The notes: generated from the sequence alone by a model not told the origin. 64,000 nt of DNA from Trichinella spiralis (GCA_000181795.3 CM012954.1:10989422-11053421), one strand, 5' to 3'. Shown: positions 39,601 through 52,236, counted from the first letter of the stretch. Program-made: numbers and translations.

Positions 39601-41742
39601 GTACTTGTTGTTGTTTTTGTTGAAAATGTTATATAAATTTAGCATTTTAGCGTCGTTTGTTATTTCAATTTCAATTTGCAGTTTGTTGCGTTCGTTTATA
39701 TATATAAGACGAACGAGTTGAGTTTCATTTGAAGGCTGTATTGCCAAGAGGCACTGGTTGAATCCAGTGTCATTAAGCTAGCTTCATTGGCGTGATAGCC
39801 TTTAACAGTAGTGCATGTTTCTATTGTTATCCAGCTGAATCTTGTCACGGCTTCTCATCACTCAGGTTGATTGTTAATGCTGTTTCCGTTTGCGATCATC
39901 ATCACTCGGTATCCAAAGGCGATTTACTTTCCACGCAGGATCAATTTTTCTTCCATATATAAGCAGCACCCTGACAGTTGTTTCGTTTTCTCTTTCAAAT
40001 TACCATTCGAACCCACCACCATTTGGAATCACTTTTGCATTATTTGATGGTTGTCTCTTATTGACCGACTGATTTTGAAAGCCGGTGAGGAATAGAGACT
40101 TTGTCGTCATTATATTGCCAAATTAAAATCCCAGCTTGTTGACTTGTTTACTGTCTGGTTAGCTAGCAATGATTAGGATAACATTTCATCTAATAAATTG
40201 GAATATTATTTATTGAATGTTGACTTTTACAATTGTAAAATGATTTAAAATTTACCTACCGCGTTTTTTTTTGATTTTTAATTTTACATTACCTGTTTAT
40301 CATGAAAAGGAAAAAGAAATAATAGCTCGTTTAGCGTTAATAATAGTGATTTAATTTGATGTGTTTTTTTTGTATTCTCATTGCATTCTGTATTATGCTG
40401 CAATAATTGTCTTTTTTCAAATAATTTGTAAGTTGTCACGAATTACAAATGTCACTTTATACGCATTGCTTAATGATAATAATACAAAGTAGAATAGTTG
40501 TGTGAAAGGACTTTTGTAATACCTGATATCTTGTATTTTTATCTTTTATACGTGTTTTTTTCGTTTCTCTTTGAATAACTAAATTTCAGTTTATGATTTT
40601 CTGTTGACAAGCACGCCGTGTAGAGAGATGTTAGCAAAAAACTTTGAAATGTGAATGTATGAGTAGTTTCAGTTTTTATATGTTTATTTTGACCAGTGTT
40701 ATGTGTATACTTTATACAATAGTGTAAGATTAATAATGATTTTTAATTTTTTTCAGCTTATGATTTTGCTTTGCTTTGCCTGATTGTTGTATATAGGTTT
40801 TATGATTATTTTTTAATTTGCAAAAAATTCGTCGTAGTTAGTTTTAATCGATTGACAATTGATAAAATTGTGTGCTTTTTAGCTGTTGATTATCATCTGC
40901 GTCATCTTGGGATTGCACGTCTTCTCAGCGACAAAGTCGGACAAGCCCGAGCCTGTTGGTCGTTGAGCAACGCGTTCATTCAACTTGAAGAATCCGAAAA
41001 ATCACTCTACTTTACGTTGCTTCATTACGATTTGTCCAAAGAGGTTTTTGAAAAGACCAGTTGACATTTCTTTTATGCAAATAATTTTTAATCCATATTT
41101 TTGGTATACAGATTGGAGATAAAAATGGAGAGATGGTGGCCGAGTTGAATTTGGTCGATTTGTCTCAGTTGATGGGTTCCGGTTGTCATCCAGATTCTTC
41201 GATGGATCCGGTGCCAGTGAAATTTGACGATGAGATTGTTGGTAAGTACTACTACTACTGCTACTACTATTGCTTGGGTATATTTTTATTTATTTATATC
41301 TGTGCCTTTGGAGAATAATTATTTCCAAGTGAAATGTGTGTTTTTGTTGCAAAGATCATTCTTATTATTGCTAATTAACTGCTGCAGGATGGGGTTTTGG
41401 GCGAATATATTTCAAACAAATGGTTTAGTCTGGTTTTATTTTTTGAGGGTTGTTGTTTTTGCATTTGTAATAGGATTTTTAATGTTCCATGTGCTCGTCG
41501 GTGCTGAACAATGTTTTTTGGTTTTTTATTCTTCTAAACACGTCCGTTGGATTTTTTTTTGTTTCAGCGTCAGTATTGGAGAAAGCGAAGAATGCTTATC
41601 GAACAAGTTGTGCCAATAGTGGTGGTAATAGTGCGGCAGCTTCGTCTGCAAGCAGGCCGAATTTGCCGCTGGCCCATTCGTTCGATGCACCGATGGTTCA
41701 CATGCCGAACAATTTGAGCGTGAGAAAAAGCATTTTTTTTCT

Positions 41743-41780
<38 letters not shown>

Positions 41781-43666
41781 TTTGATTTTGCTTGATCGTC
41801 TAGACGAAATCGTTGAGCGACAGCTTGGATCAGGAGGCATTTTTTGACTACGTCAGTCGAGCTCAAAGCAAGCGTATGGATGATCAGCGTTGTGATCCGG
41901 ATAAAGCGACATCCAAGAATTCAGTTACTGCACATCGTCAGGCAATCACTGGTATGATAACAGTTTATTTATTTATTTATTTATTTATGCTGTGGTTTTT
42001 TTCTTTACCAAATCAGCCATCATCAGTGTGTAGTAGAGTTGTAATAGTGGAAATTTTGATCATCAACATCATCAACAAACCGTAATACTTCTTGAATCAA
42101 ACCTTGTTGTCATTTAGGTTGTGTTTGTTTGTTTGTTTGATTGATTGATTCACTGCTTTTTTCCTCTCTTGTTTATTGCTGTTTCACAGTAGGGGTAAAA
42201 AATTATGCAGTTGGAAAAGTTTTAGTGTATTTTCTTCAACCCTTGTCCACAAAGGCTCGCCGCAGTCGTCGCCCGTTTACCTTGGAAATTTATTATTATT
42301 CACTTATTTATTTGTTTATTTTTGCATGATAAAAGCTTATGCTTGCAATTAATTTTGGAAATGAACTTTTATTATTCAAACGGTTGTCCATTTCGAATGC
42401 ATTCTGTGGCTTGCTATGCTAATTTATGTTGTCCTCTTGTTCTGACTGTTCACTCAAATGCTTTTCTGTGTGTTCATTTACTGTATAAGGTGCACTTTTT
42501 CTGTGCATGTGAACTAACAGCAAGCATGTCATTAAATTTGTTGCTACTGAACCAATAATTATTTTTTTAAAATGTAATTTTCTAAATTTTATATTTTCTA
42601 TTCGAGGGAACTTAATTAATTTTTAAATCATCTTAAAACAACAACATACTAATAGTAATAGATATTATTAGGATATTTTGAATGTTCATTATTGAATTTT
42701 TTAAAAATTATTTGCTTATTTTTAAAATTCCAATACATATTAAACACAAAAATAGTGATTTTGTTATTTTTATTTAAAATAATTTTATTAGTGAATGCAT
42801 TTAGAATTAGTTACAATTGGAATATGATTGTGAATTAATATTGTAATATTATTTATTGTTAATATATTAAATAACATTATTGACTAATGCTATAAATTTT
42901 TAACATATTTTGTTATGGTTCTTTATTGTTCAGTATGTTGCTTATGAAATTATTTTGTTTATTGGTTTACTTCTTCTCAATTCTCTTCTTGCACTTTTTT
43001 ATTAATATGTCGTAACAGATGTCGTTCATATTTTACTGTATCTTTTTCAAACTTTCTTCTTTTGTTTTGTTTGTTGTAATTCAAATGGATTGGATATATA
43101 TATACATATGCATATCTATGACTTGTTTTTATTCTGTGTTGGGCTATGTTTTCTTTTTGCATGAATATTTTTTTTCTGTTCACTCTTAGATGTGCAGGCA
43201 GTGTTCTTGCCCGTTGACGCTGCGGCGACCCAGTGTTGCTGGCATGAGGCAGGTTATCCTCGTCCCTCTAAGCAATCTGCCCGCAGTTGGTTGAAGAGGA
43301 TATCAAAGACATGCGGTCGTAAATCACGCAAGTATATACCAGTTAAAGAGGACGTCGCTCAGGCTTCGTCGTCCACCTCCTCTCTGAGTAAGGCTGTTTC
43401 ACTTTTTTCCAGCTTCCGTATTTCATTTTTCCTGTATCACACAGTACAGTAGCCGGAGGGTAAAATTCATTTCTGTTTTTTTTTGTTTTTACAATTTCAG
43501 CTTTATCACAATCAATATACGAAGTTGATGGAATATTTTATGTATTATCCTTTTTTGTCTACTTTTTCTGCATTGACAACACAAATTACAAATTTCCATC
43601 TTAATTTTACCAAGCAGTTTGTTGTTGCCCTACTATATATAACGGTGTTGTTTGATCATGATCGAC

Positions 43667-43701
<35 letters not shown>

Positions 43702-44380
43702 TTGTAATTAATAAGGAATTAATTATATTTTTTGAAATTTTAGCTGAACATCACGAGTCTGATGATTTGGTCGATTTGATTATTGGTATGCAAAGTCGAC
43801 GAATGGATGACCAACGTGCCAGTTTGCCTTTTTTGCCTGGCTTGCAAAATTCAGCCGCCTTGGCGATCAGTGCCGAAGCAGCTTTTATGCTCAGGGCTGG
43901 CTCGGCGTCTGAATTGCATCCAAATGTCGACGCTTCAACTTCTACAACTAGCGGCAAGACAACCCCTGATGCGGGTCTGCAGCAGCGTATACAGGTCGGC
44001 CAAGAAGAGCATGGCAATGCTGAAGAAGAGATGCATCATTTGGATGAATTTTTTGACATACTGATACGTTGTCAAGTATTATTCATATATATAAATTTTA
44101 TTTGGGGGATTTATTATTATTTATTTTTTTAAATATGCTTTTAGAGTACCAGAATTGAAGAGCAGCGAAGTGAATTTCCAGCTGAACGAGCTCTCACCGT
44201 TCCTGATGAAGATTTCTTCGAACTGGTATTGAAACTCCAAGCACGACGGTTTGTAGCAATTTAATACTTGTTCTTGTTATATTTGAATAACATGACTAAA
44301 TTTTGTTGTTCAGATTTGAAGAACAACGAGCAAATCTTAGTGCTGCTGTACAGAGACACCCGTCCACATCGAGCAAATGA
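27682..44380 (+). CDS. GPSM2/Pins: LGN/Pins (GPSM2-type) polarity adaptor, complete, 14 coding exons
   Basis: Links cortical G-alpha-i to NuMA-type proteins and orients the mitotic spindle. Exons: 27682-27929, 35485-35620, 35702-35844, 35909-36032, 36231-36346, 38514-38617, 40883-41043, 41112-41241, 41568-41719, 41804-41951, 43190-43387, 43744-44075, 44145-44248, 44314-44380; 721 codons (720 aa; human GPSM2 684). Residues 1 to about 370 are tandem TPRs ([71 protein letters not shown]). A linker follows, then four GoLoco motifs: 449-470 ([19 protein letters not shown]), 560-582 ([10 protein letters not shown]), 654-676 ([11 protein letters not shown], then IEEQR) and 686-708 ([19 protein letters not shown]). 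Each keeps the Gln-Arg pair that contacts G-alpha. The third and fourth carry EEQR rather than DDQR. A good acceptor (AG at 27676-27677) precedes the start codon, so an upstream 5' UTR exon is expected. Introns of 7.6, 2.2, 2.3 and 1.2 kb stand beside short ones. Confidence 0.95.
29947..29965. repeat. piggyBac left terminal inverted repeat
   Basis: Nineteen bases identical to the complement of 32087-32105, directly next to TTAA. Confidence 0.9.
29971..30602 (-). repeat. Left long inverted arm of the piggyBac element
   Basis: Near-perfect inverted copy of 31289-31919. It includes the complement of the last roughly 70 nt of the transposase frame and the whole 3' non-coding region. Small differences (for example near 30537-30545 against 31347-31356) show the arms have begun to diverge. 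Confidence 0.9.
30641..31357 (+). pseudogene. piggyBac transposase, C-terminal fragment
   Basis: Open frame of 238 codons ending in TAA. It matches the C-terminal third of piggyBac-type DDE transposases: [52 protein letters not shown] with the late catalytic Asp region, [14 protein letters not shown], and a Cys/His-rich tail ([32 protein letters not shown]). Family proteins are about 550-600 aa, so the N-terminal DNA-binding part and the first catalytic Asp residues are missing. An in-frame TAA lies just upstream of 30641, where the inverted arm ends, so no full enzyme can be made from this copy. Confidence 0.9.
31289..31919 (+). repeat. Right long inverted arm of the piggyBac element
   Basis: The original 3' end: the transposase zinc-finger tail and stop codon, then about 560 bp of non-coding sequence. 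It is separated from the right terminal repeat by a further 167 bp that the left side lacks. Confidence 0.9.
32087..32105. repeat. piggyBac right terminal inverted repeat
   Basis: Nineteen bases complementary to the left terminus, followed by TTAA at 32106-32109. Confidence 0.9.
36170..36229. repeat. (TTA)n microsatellite at a splice acceptor
   Basis: A TTA/TCA-type trinucleotide run fills the 3' end of the intron and runs directly into the acceptor ATTATAG before LGN exon 36231-36346, replacing the usual polypyrimidine tract. Confidence 0.85.
36347..38513. other. LGN intron, 2.2 kb
   Basis: Phase 2 intron, GTAAGT to TTTTGCAG. Only AT-rich sequence and short random frames. Nothing else is supported. 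Confidence 0.7.
38618..40882. other. LGN intron, 2.3 kb
   Basis: Phase 1 intron, GTATGT to CTTTTTAG. AT-rich, with no supported exon or repeat family. Confidence 0.7.
41748..41777. repeat. (GT)n microsatellite in an LGN intron
   Basis: About fifteen GT units within the 84-bp intron between LGN exons ending 41719 and starting 41804. Length variation could affect splicing. Confidence 0.9.
41952..43189. other. LGN intron between GoLoco 1 and the following exon, 1.2 kb
   Basis: Phase 1 intron, GTATGA to CACTCTTAG. It begins with an ATTT tetramer array at 41963-41988. Nothing else is supported. Confidence 0.7.
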
Positions 44381-44867
44381 AAACGGCCATCAGTAGAACA
44401 TCACTATCTGCCGTTGTGCAAGATTATATCATCATTCGACATCTTTCGTATTTTATTTTATTTTATTTTATTAATTTCACATTTTAAAAAATTTTCTTTT
44501 TGCACATTATGTACATTGTAATGAGCACATACATCAACATGTGATGCACTGAATGAAATTATTATTCATTGAAAAGGAAAGGAGAAAAACTGCTGCTGCT
44601 GCTGCTGGTTACTATGCATTCAGATGAAGTGCATCACAACATTTGCTTGCAGTTTTTATCACAAAGCTTTTATATCTGTTTTACATATAGTGAACGTTCA
44701 AATTTTACAATTTCTTTTCATTTTCTCCATAATAATAATGTTTACGATTCTTCCAAAGTTTCTACACGGCTTTGTTGCGTTTTATTATTATTATTATTAT
44801 TATTTATTTTCATTGCAATAATCGTCGTGTAGCCAGCCTTTTTGGAAATTGATAATGAATTTTTAGG

Positions 44868-44873
44868 AATAAA
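44868..44873 (+). terminator. Probable LGN poly(A) signal
   Basis: AATAAA about 490 nt after the LGN stop at 44378-44380, giving a 3' UTR of roughly half a kilobase. Confidence 0.5.
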
Positions 44874-45349
44874 CTTTTATTTAAATTACTATTAAAATAT
44901 AGTTTGATTTTTCATGTTTGACTATTTACAATATGCGTTTGTTATTATTCAATAATCGCATTATGACTACCTGATTGTTATTAATGTACCTATATATACA
45001 GTGCAGTTAATTATCATGTTTATATATATATATTTTTTTTTAATTGTTTTTATAGATTCTATCCGAAGATCTTAGCAAAAGTAGTAGTAGACTTAGATAT
45101 GTAATACTTAACTGATAAAGCTGAAGAAAGAATCCACGTGTGGTGCATTGGTGCATTTATTTGGCTATGTAGAAAAATTCAAAGAGAGGAGCCGTTGTTC
45201 AACCAACGTCTTCATTATTCGATAGCGTTGTTTGCACAAATGCATAGAATAATAATGATAATAATAATAATAATAATAATCACTGGTTTGCATATTTGTG
45301 CGTGTGCGTGTATTTTTATGTTTATTCAACATGCAAATCAATCCAAAGT

Positions 45350-45777
45350 CGACCAATTGCGGCTGACGTCTGCCTTTCACCACCGAAAGCCAATGCGGCG
45401 CCGGCCAGTGCTAATCGCGCAGCACGTTGTTTGGTCGGCAAAAGTTGTGGCCGCCGGGCAGCTGCTGTTCTACTTTGCCGGCCAAGTCGAATCGTCATCA
45501 TCCATTCAAGCATCCGCTCTAGCTACTGGCTGGCTTGGCGTTGGCCTTGCATTCACTTCTTGTCCATTACAAACAACAACCAACGCATCACACGCTTTCA
45601 GCAATCCACCACATCCGGCACTTGTATAGATCCAATTGTCCTCTTTTTTGTTTGGTCGAATTCTGATCTGTGTGTAATTGTCGTTCTTTTTTATTGCACA
45701 CCAACACAATCATCACAGATAATCTGGCAGTTCAGTTTTTACCATCAGTCGTCATCAGATGCAACTTAAATGCGATG
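45350..45777 (+). CDS. Candidate 5' exon with very short coding part
   Basis: A GC-rich stretch (about 45350-45620) ends in ATG CGA TG followed by a strong donor GTAAGT at 45778, so this may be a mostly 5' UTR exon with the start codon at 45770. Longer open frames cross the same stretch on both strands, but none looks like a known protein. It could be the most upstream promoter of the plus-strand gene proposed for 51.8-60.5 kb. Exon start and gene membership are guesses. Confidence 0.25.
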
Positions 45778-48700
45778 GTAAGTTATTGAATTATTATTAT
45801 TATTGTTGTTGTTGTTGTGGATATTTTATTTGCTGTTGGTGAATGAATATTTAATAAGTTCCCTATACTGCTTTTTCTTTCTTTTTTTTCTGAAACTTTT
45901 CATCAAATCTCATCATATTTTCAACATTCGATTCGATCAGGTTTGCGCGTTAAGATAGAGTGGAAAAAGCTGAATTTAGAGGAAAAAATTTACATTTTTT
46001 CTTTTAATTCATAATTGATTCGTGTAGATTTGCTTTTTTATTTTGAATTCCATCTAGCGTACGTATTATTGTACATATTGAAAATGAACACAACGATGTT
46101 AATTGTGAGTGAAAGTGTGTATCTATTCTATGAATTTGCATAACTTGAAAGGTTACATTTGAACAACGTGTAATGTTTCACCAGTAATGGTTGTTTTTCT
46201 TTTTGTTTCATCATATACTTTATCACAAATGTATTACAAGAATGTATATACATATATGCAAGTACATTACGACAGATTTTCATGTAAAAGGAAATAGTCA
46301 ATTATTTCGTGTTCAATTCATTTTCAGTTGGTGAATTTTTCAATTTTCTATTGAGGGTATTGTTTTGTATGGGTAAGAACAATAGGGGACTAAATTCAAT
46401 GTAACGAAAATAGTGAACCGTCTGCTCGTGTGAAAATTGGAACAATGATGCTTGATAGCTTGAATACAGAGTGTTTGATTGGATTGTTATAGTATTATGG
46501 TGATAAATAGTAGTACAAATGAGGACAATGATTTTGTAAAGCGGTATACTGCCGTTGGTGATGAAATTAGATTAACGTCGATTGCATTTGATTGTAATCA
46601 TCAATCTGTGTAGTTACTGTTTAGGAGTTTTGTTTAGGCGGGCAGTTTGCAAGCATTTTTTCTTCATGATTAGGTTAGGTTAGGTTAGGTTGATTTTCTT
46701 TATTTATCATAATGAGTGGACATCTGCTTCGAAAACACTTCACCAAATGGTGGATTTCTGTTGAATTGCAATAAAATTTGAGAAAGGAATCCGATTTTTA
46801 TTTTTCCATTTAAAAGAAACATCTTCAGCAGAAATGAGTGAGTGGTTCTAGCAGCTGGATTGAAAACAAAAATGAACAAATGCTTTCAACAAATAGTTGT
46901 GAAATGTTGGCTTTTTCTTGGTGAAGAAATCATACTTCATTTTCTTTTTCTTTTGTAAAGAGAATATTTTCCAACAATGGATGCGCAAAGCAGATTTTGG
47001 TCCACCATTGTCATACGATTCTTCTTTTGGAGGTTGTCTGTTCGATTTTGTCCCATTGACCGGCCATGTCCGGTCAAAGGAGCCGGCGGCGGCGTCTGTT
47101 GGTTTGTGTGAATTTGACGGGCCGGATTAATATGCGAAGAAGAAGCCAGCTGGGATGGATAGTCGGCGAACAAGCCGGGTTGCAGGTGTTGTAGGTCAAA
47201 TTTTGCCGTCATCTTGCATTGAAGCCCCCGCTGGTTCCAATCCAATTCAGGGTCTTTGCTCATTCATTGCAGGGGTCGGGCGATGTTGCATTTGTTTTGT
47301 GCAGCGAGAAATTGGAAATGAGCTGGAAGGAATTGTAATTTTTGTAAATTAATTTTCGTATCAACCCTCTTTCTGTTATTTCAATTAAGTGGTTTATTGT
47401 AAATTTGAATGAAATTAAATTCTATTTAAATGATGATTTAGCATCAACTGCTTGTTGGATAGTCATAGAACATTGTTTTCAATTCAAAGGCATTCTAATA
47501 CACTGTGTGCACTTTTTGTACAAACTGAATTTTAAACTTACCAACTATATGTATTTTTCTTAAATTACAGTAACTTTTTTCTTCAATTTCTGTATGCACA
47601 CGAGGTTGATTGCTTTTGATTACATTTAAAAAATTCGAAAACAAGGTCGATAAAGTTGTAGTGTTGTATGTTTACGTGCAATTTGACATTCAGTGTTGTA
47701 ATTGTTGGTTAATTTCAACCAGAAATGAACGTGGTGAATGGGAAAATATTTCGAATGAATGATAAAATAAATGACTATTTTTATAGTGTTATTTCATCCG
47801 TTTAACTTTAATTAACTTTAAAATTTTTGCACAACAGTAATTTTTTTTCGTGTTGTAAAATGCATTTCCGTGATGTTATTTCGAATAATTAATTGTGTAA
47901 AAGAGCTTTTTCTTTCAACAGTGACAACATATAAATTATTCAGATCAGTGTTTAAACAGTGGATAAATTGAATAACTCGTAGGGAGGTAAGAAGAAATAC
48001 TGGAACAGAAACAAGCACACCGCAAGTTCAGAGTTACAATAAAGTATTGTATTTTAGTATTTTGTGTTGGATGTGTGTCTGTTTTTAAAATAGTTTTTTG
48101 CTTGGGGTAACGTTGAAAAGGTGCTTGAACCTTGGTGAACAATGAAGATGAAAAATAGGCAACGTCAGTGATATGAATTTAACAGACAGAAAAATGGCTG
48201 TCTGTTTAAGTACGCTTGTTGGCTAATACGTATTGTCAGTAGCAATTGTGAAGAACAGTATAAAGTAAAACTCGGTAGTGGATTGCAGTTGCTACTGGAG
48301 AAAGTGATGAAGTTGAAAATGTGATCGAGGATTATTCCGATTTTCGTACGTTCAGTTGGTTTGGTGTGTGTGAAGTTGATTTTCACTGAATCACTGATTT
48401 GATGGGAAATGAAGATTCAGTTGCCCATTTGCAGGACTGTATTCCATCAGATGAATATGATAAGCATCATCACCGTGGTTGATGTATTTATTTTTTCAAT
48501 AAGATTGTTGAACTACAGCAGCAATTGTATTTTTCACGGTTGATTAAGAAGAGGAATTTGAAAGAATGAGAAGCAAAACATGAATTTAAAAAAAAGGCCT
48601 AATAGTACTACTAATAATAATAATAATAATAAGCGAAAGCGTTGAACAGAGGTGAAAAAGACAGGCTATTGGTGAATGGAGAAAACAAGGGGAAGTGGGT

Positions 48701-51700
48701 ATTGTTCTTCCAGGCAACAGGACCGACCGCCTCTCGGTAGGAAATCGACGATAGCTGCTGCCGCCTTTGGCTAATTGAAGTCGACCGACTGGTTTCACAA
48801 CTGCTGAACAAAAATTGGCTGTTTTCATTCATCACAATAAATTTCCCTCTGTCCATCATCAATTTTTGGCTAATCGTATTTTTGTTTCCCTCAAATAAGC
48901 CTTGCCGAACATATTTTCCACTTTTTCCCACGCTTAGCTGCTTGTTTGGTTGTGCTGCGCTGGCACACGTTGACTTGGCTTGTAGCCAAAATTTCAAGCT
49001 GGTCTTCTCTGATGGCTTTTCAACAACCGAGCAGATCTGCAACGTCGTTTCGCCTACTGTCTGCTTGTTCGTCGAAATGGAAGAAAAGAACCAGGCAAAT
49101 CAAAAAGCGATGTTCATTTGTACCTGATAACGATTTTTGGCAATATTATTTTTGCCCTTGCAGAGGTGAACAATTTATTGTTCGTTCGGTGGCATTTTTT
49201 AAATTATCATCTTTTTTTGTTCAGCAGAATTCTCAATTCTTTTTTTCTTTTTTTTAATTAATTTCTTTGATATCCCCCCTCTCGTCACACTCTGTATTGG
49301 AGAGGTATATTTAATCAATTGGAAAATTCTTCTTTGCAGCAGTAGTAGTTTGATACGTTTTGATATCTTGTAAAGCAAGGAAGACGAGGCACATTTGAGG
49401 GGAATATTTTGCAATTATTTTATCCAATTATTTAACATTTTAACAAAATATTCATAATTTAATCTTTTTTTCCCCTAAAAAGTCGATGCAAACTCTGTTT
49501 TCTTTTTCTTGTTTAAAGTTCACAAGCATAATCTTTATTCTGATTACAATCATGAAATGAATGCTTTTTTTAATCAGTACAATAATATTGCACATAATAT
49601 CATAAGTTTGTGATTAGATGAAATTTCAATATTGAATTTGTCATTTTAGATGTGTATCATCACGTTTTGGTTTGCAATTCAGATCTTGTTACTAGTAAAA
49701 ATAAAATGTTTTACGTAAATGTCATAAAATACCACCAGTCGATGATGTAAAAATGACAACTCTGCTAATTTGGTTGATCAGTCATCTATTGTTTATTTTC
49801 TTTTTTTGCTGGTTTGCTAAATTTAATGTGGAAATGCGCTTTTTTTGATCGAAATTTTCACCACAATTAATCATTGTTAATGTATTTTTCACAAAACTAT
49901 GAATTTCCATGAAAAGTGTTTCGTGACAAATTTTTTCACGTGCTTCTATTTGAATTATTTGTTCAAAATTGAAACCAGTTGTGTAGAAGGTAAACAAACG
50001 AACAAACGAATGCCCGGCTAACAACAGCAACTTTGCAGCATTGTTTGCTGCTCGGGGGTTCCAAGTTTTATTTTATTTCATGTTTAAATGTTTAAATACT
50101 GAACTTTGTTCTCTTTTTTTTAATAAACAAATCAGTGAAATTATTACAGTATTAAGTGTGCAAAAGTAATTCATTCTTCACACCTTCAACTAAATTCTTT
50201 AATGTTTTTTAAGCTAATTTTTTCACTTCGCAAGTGCATAAGTTCATTGAATTTATTGTAAAAGGATTGTCATTTTTTGATTTTAAAACAAAACAAAAGA
50301 AAACGTAACAACTGAAATAAACCTTTGATCAGTACAATTTCCCGCTAAATATTTATTAATTTGTACTTTATTGTCAATTGTATGATTTTAGCATACTGTA
50401 TGTTAAAGGCTAATTTGCAACTGTTCGTTGTGCTTGAAAACAAGTATTCTTGTATTGGTGCATTGTTCTAATTAATGCTGAATAATCGATTGATAGTGAA
50501 AGTTAGTGCAAAGCAATAAAATGCGCAGATAATTTTATTGTGCAAGATCTGCGATTACGATTTAGCATAAATTGCACATTGTAATTTGGCGATGACTGAA
50601 ATCTACGATGTTGTTTTTTTTCATATATTTTATGCTTTAAAATTGAAAGAACTGTTTAAAGTTTGTTTGTTTAAATTCGTCAATTTCGTACAATAATTGA
50701 TTTTGAATAGTGCAGTTTGTTTGAATAGTGTGCATAGTGATGTTGTCGCCGTAATATGTAGCTTCTGTTTGCATCGTTCATCTTACCCAATGTGACCTTA
50801 AACATGTTTTCCCTTGCCTGCTTCGGTAAAAGGGAACCGGTCAGCTAATGCGTCCCAATGGGCCAGGGGTGGGTCGAGCGTGAAAAGGGTTTTTCAATTT
50901 CAAGGCTCAGGAGATGGCCAATTGGCCAGGCCAAGGCGACACTCTTCCGCTGTCCGTAACGAAAGCACAAGCATCGTCATCATCATCATCATCATTATTA
51001 TTATTACATCATTGTCAGTAGTTGTGCCAGTAGTTGCGAAGCTAACCTCTTGCAAAAATGTTCAACTCTTACCAAAATGCAACAACCATTGCCAAACATC
51101 CAAGCAGTTGTTGCTTGGATTGTTCTTTTGAACGTTCTGTTGTTGCCTCTTCTGGTTTATAGCCGGTTTATGCGAAAATAATAGCAAAGATCCGAGACAA
51201 TAAATATAAAATAGCATTATTTGCACGTCTCCGAATTGTTAGAGACGTTGTTCAACGGCCGGCCCACCACCAATCTCCAACTACCTTTGGACGAAGAGTT
51301 GCAGAGTGGAAAAGATACGCAAGCAGGCAGGCAGGCAGCATGTTGGCGATTAGCTCTTTCAAAGAGATCTTAAGTAAGTTGTCCATGAAAGAAGTGCACG
51401 ATTTAAAAGCGGATTGATTGAGCAAAAGGAACAACAAAATATGTGCAATGGGTGTGACCTGACCTTGAGTTGTGAAATGTCAAGTGGGCGAAGTTCTTGT
51501 CTTAAGATGAATAGGGAATGGAAAATTGATTTTCTTGGTTGAAATTACTTATTGCCAGCGCATAATATGAAATAAAACCCCACAGCCCAACCCTTGGTTG
51601 CATTTGGGCAAAAAAGGATTGCGCAAGCGCCACCCACTGGTGACAGACGTCGAACGTTGGAATGTGATAAGTGCGTCTGGCTTGTAAAATGTTCAGAGTG

Positions 51701-51852
51701 CAAATTGATTGTTCGTCCTTGTTAGCCAAAGACAGCTGACGGCGGCCAAATAGTCGACGACGTTCGTCGTCGGTTCCCCCGTTGTTGATGTTGTTGTTGT
51801 TGTTTTCTTCTTCTTCTTCTTGTTGCTAGCTTTTACTTGAAATTTCAACGGG
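45778..51852. other. Gene-free AT-rich stretch
   Basis: About 6 kb with no supported exon. Contents seen: four TTAGG units at 46670-46689, a slightly GC-rich patch near 47040-47280, TAA or CAT trinucleotide runs near 48612-48632 and 50978-51005, and a TTG/TTC tract near 51782-51820. Probably intron or intergenic DNA. Confidence 0.4.
46670..46689 (+). repeat. Interstitial (TTAGG)4
   Basis: Four perfect TTAGG units. This is the arthropod-type telomere pentamer; the usual nematode unit is TTAGGC. Short enough to be chance. Confidence 0.8.
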
Positions 51853-52236
51853 ATGTCGACCGACAGCGGTGGTTTTGTACCTTCACCGCATACTGAAAAC
51901 TGCCAACAACAACAACAGAATCAACAAGTTCCAAAAGCCCCGCCAAGACGGCGCCACGCTTGGAAAAAATTTCTCCTCAGCTTGGGTCGATTAACGTCAG
52001 CTATCGACACTGGAACTTTCGTTTCGACCTGCCCTCGCATACGGATGAGTACCACTTGCGCGACTGTAGACCGACACTACAGACGTGCCGGTTCGGCTCC
52101 AACAAGCGTCAATCGTTGTGCTCCATCTGTCCAACATCAATGGAATCAAATCTCCACATGGGCTGGTCGTCGTCGACGTTTACAACAGCACTTTAAACTT
52201 CAAACTTCTGGTATTATTCATTCATTCAGTGCATAA
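51853..52236 (+). CDS. Candidate 5' coding exon, Gln-rich, unrecognised
   Basis: An ATG at 51853 opens 127 codons: MSTDSGGFVPSPHTENC, then a Gln/Asn-rich run, then a basic stretch (KAPPRRRHAWKKFLLSLG). Composition is GC-rich compared with the flanks. The other two plus frames are also open over parts of the interval, so the true exon end is unclear; possible donors in this frame are at 51986 and 52049, both leaving phase 1. This could be a first exon for the large exon at 56858, which also begins in phase 1. No domain is recognised. Confidence 0.3.
   Translation: MSTDSGGFVPSPHTENCQQQQQNQQVPKAPPRRRHAWKKFLLSLGRLTSAIDTGTFVSTCPRIRMSTTCATVDRHYRRAGSAPTSVNRCAPSVQHQWNQISTWAGRRRRLQQHFKLQTSGIIHSFSA

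Noticed and set aside
39721-39785. tRNA-like T-loop sequence (GGTTGAATCC)
   Set aside because: The loop lacks the conserved TTC, and no acceptor stem, D arm or anticodon arm could be paired.
41748-41840. Long His/Thr-rich minus-strand frames
   Set aside because: Products of the GT dinucleotide repeat in an LGN intron; no splice support.
45138-45629. A 163-codon plus-strand open frame
   Set aside because: It crosses simple repeats (TAA array, His/Ile runs) and shows no protein-like composition; only the GC-rich exon boundary near 45777 was retained as a weak candidate.
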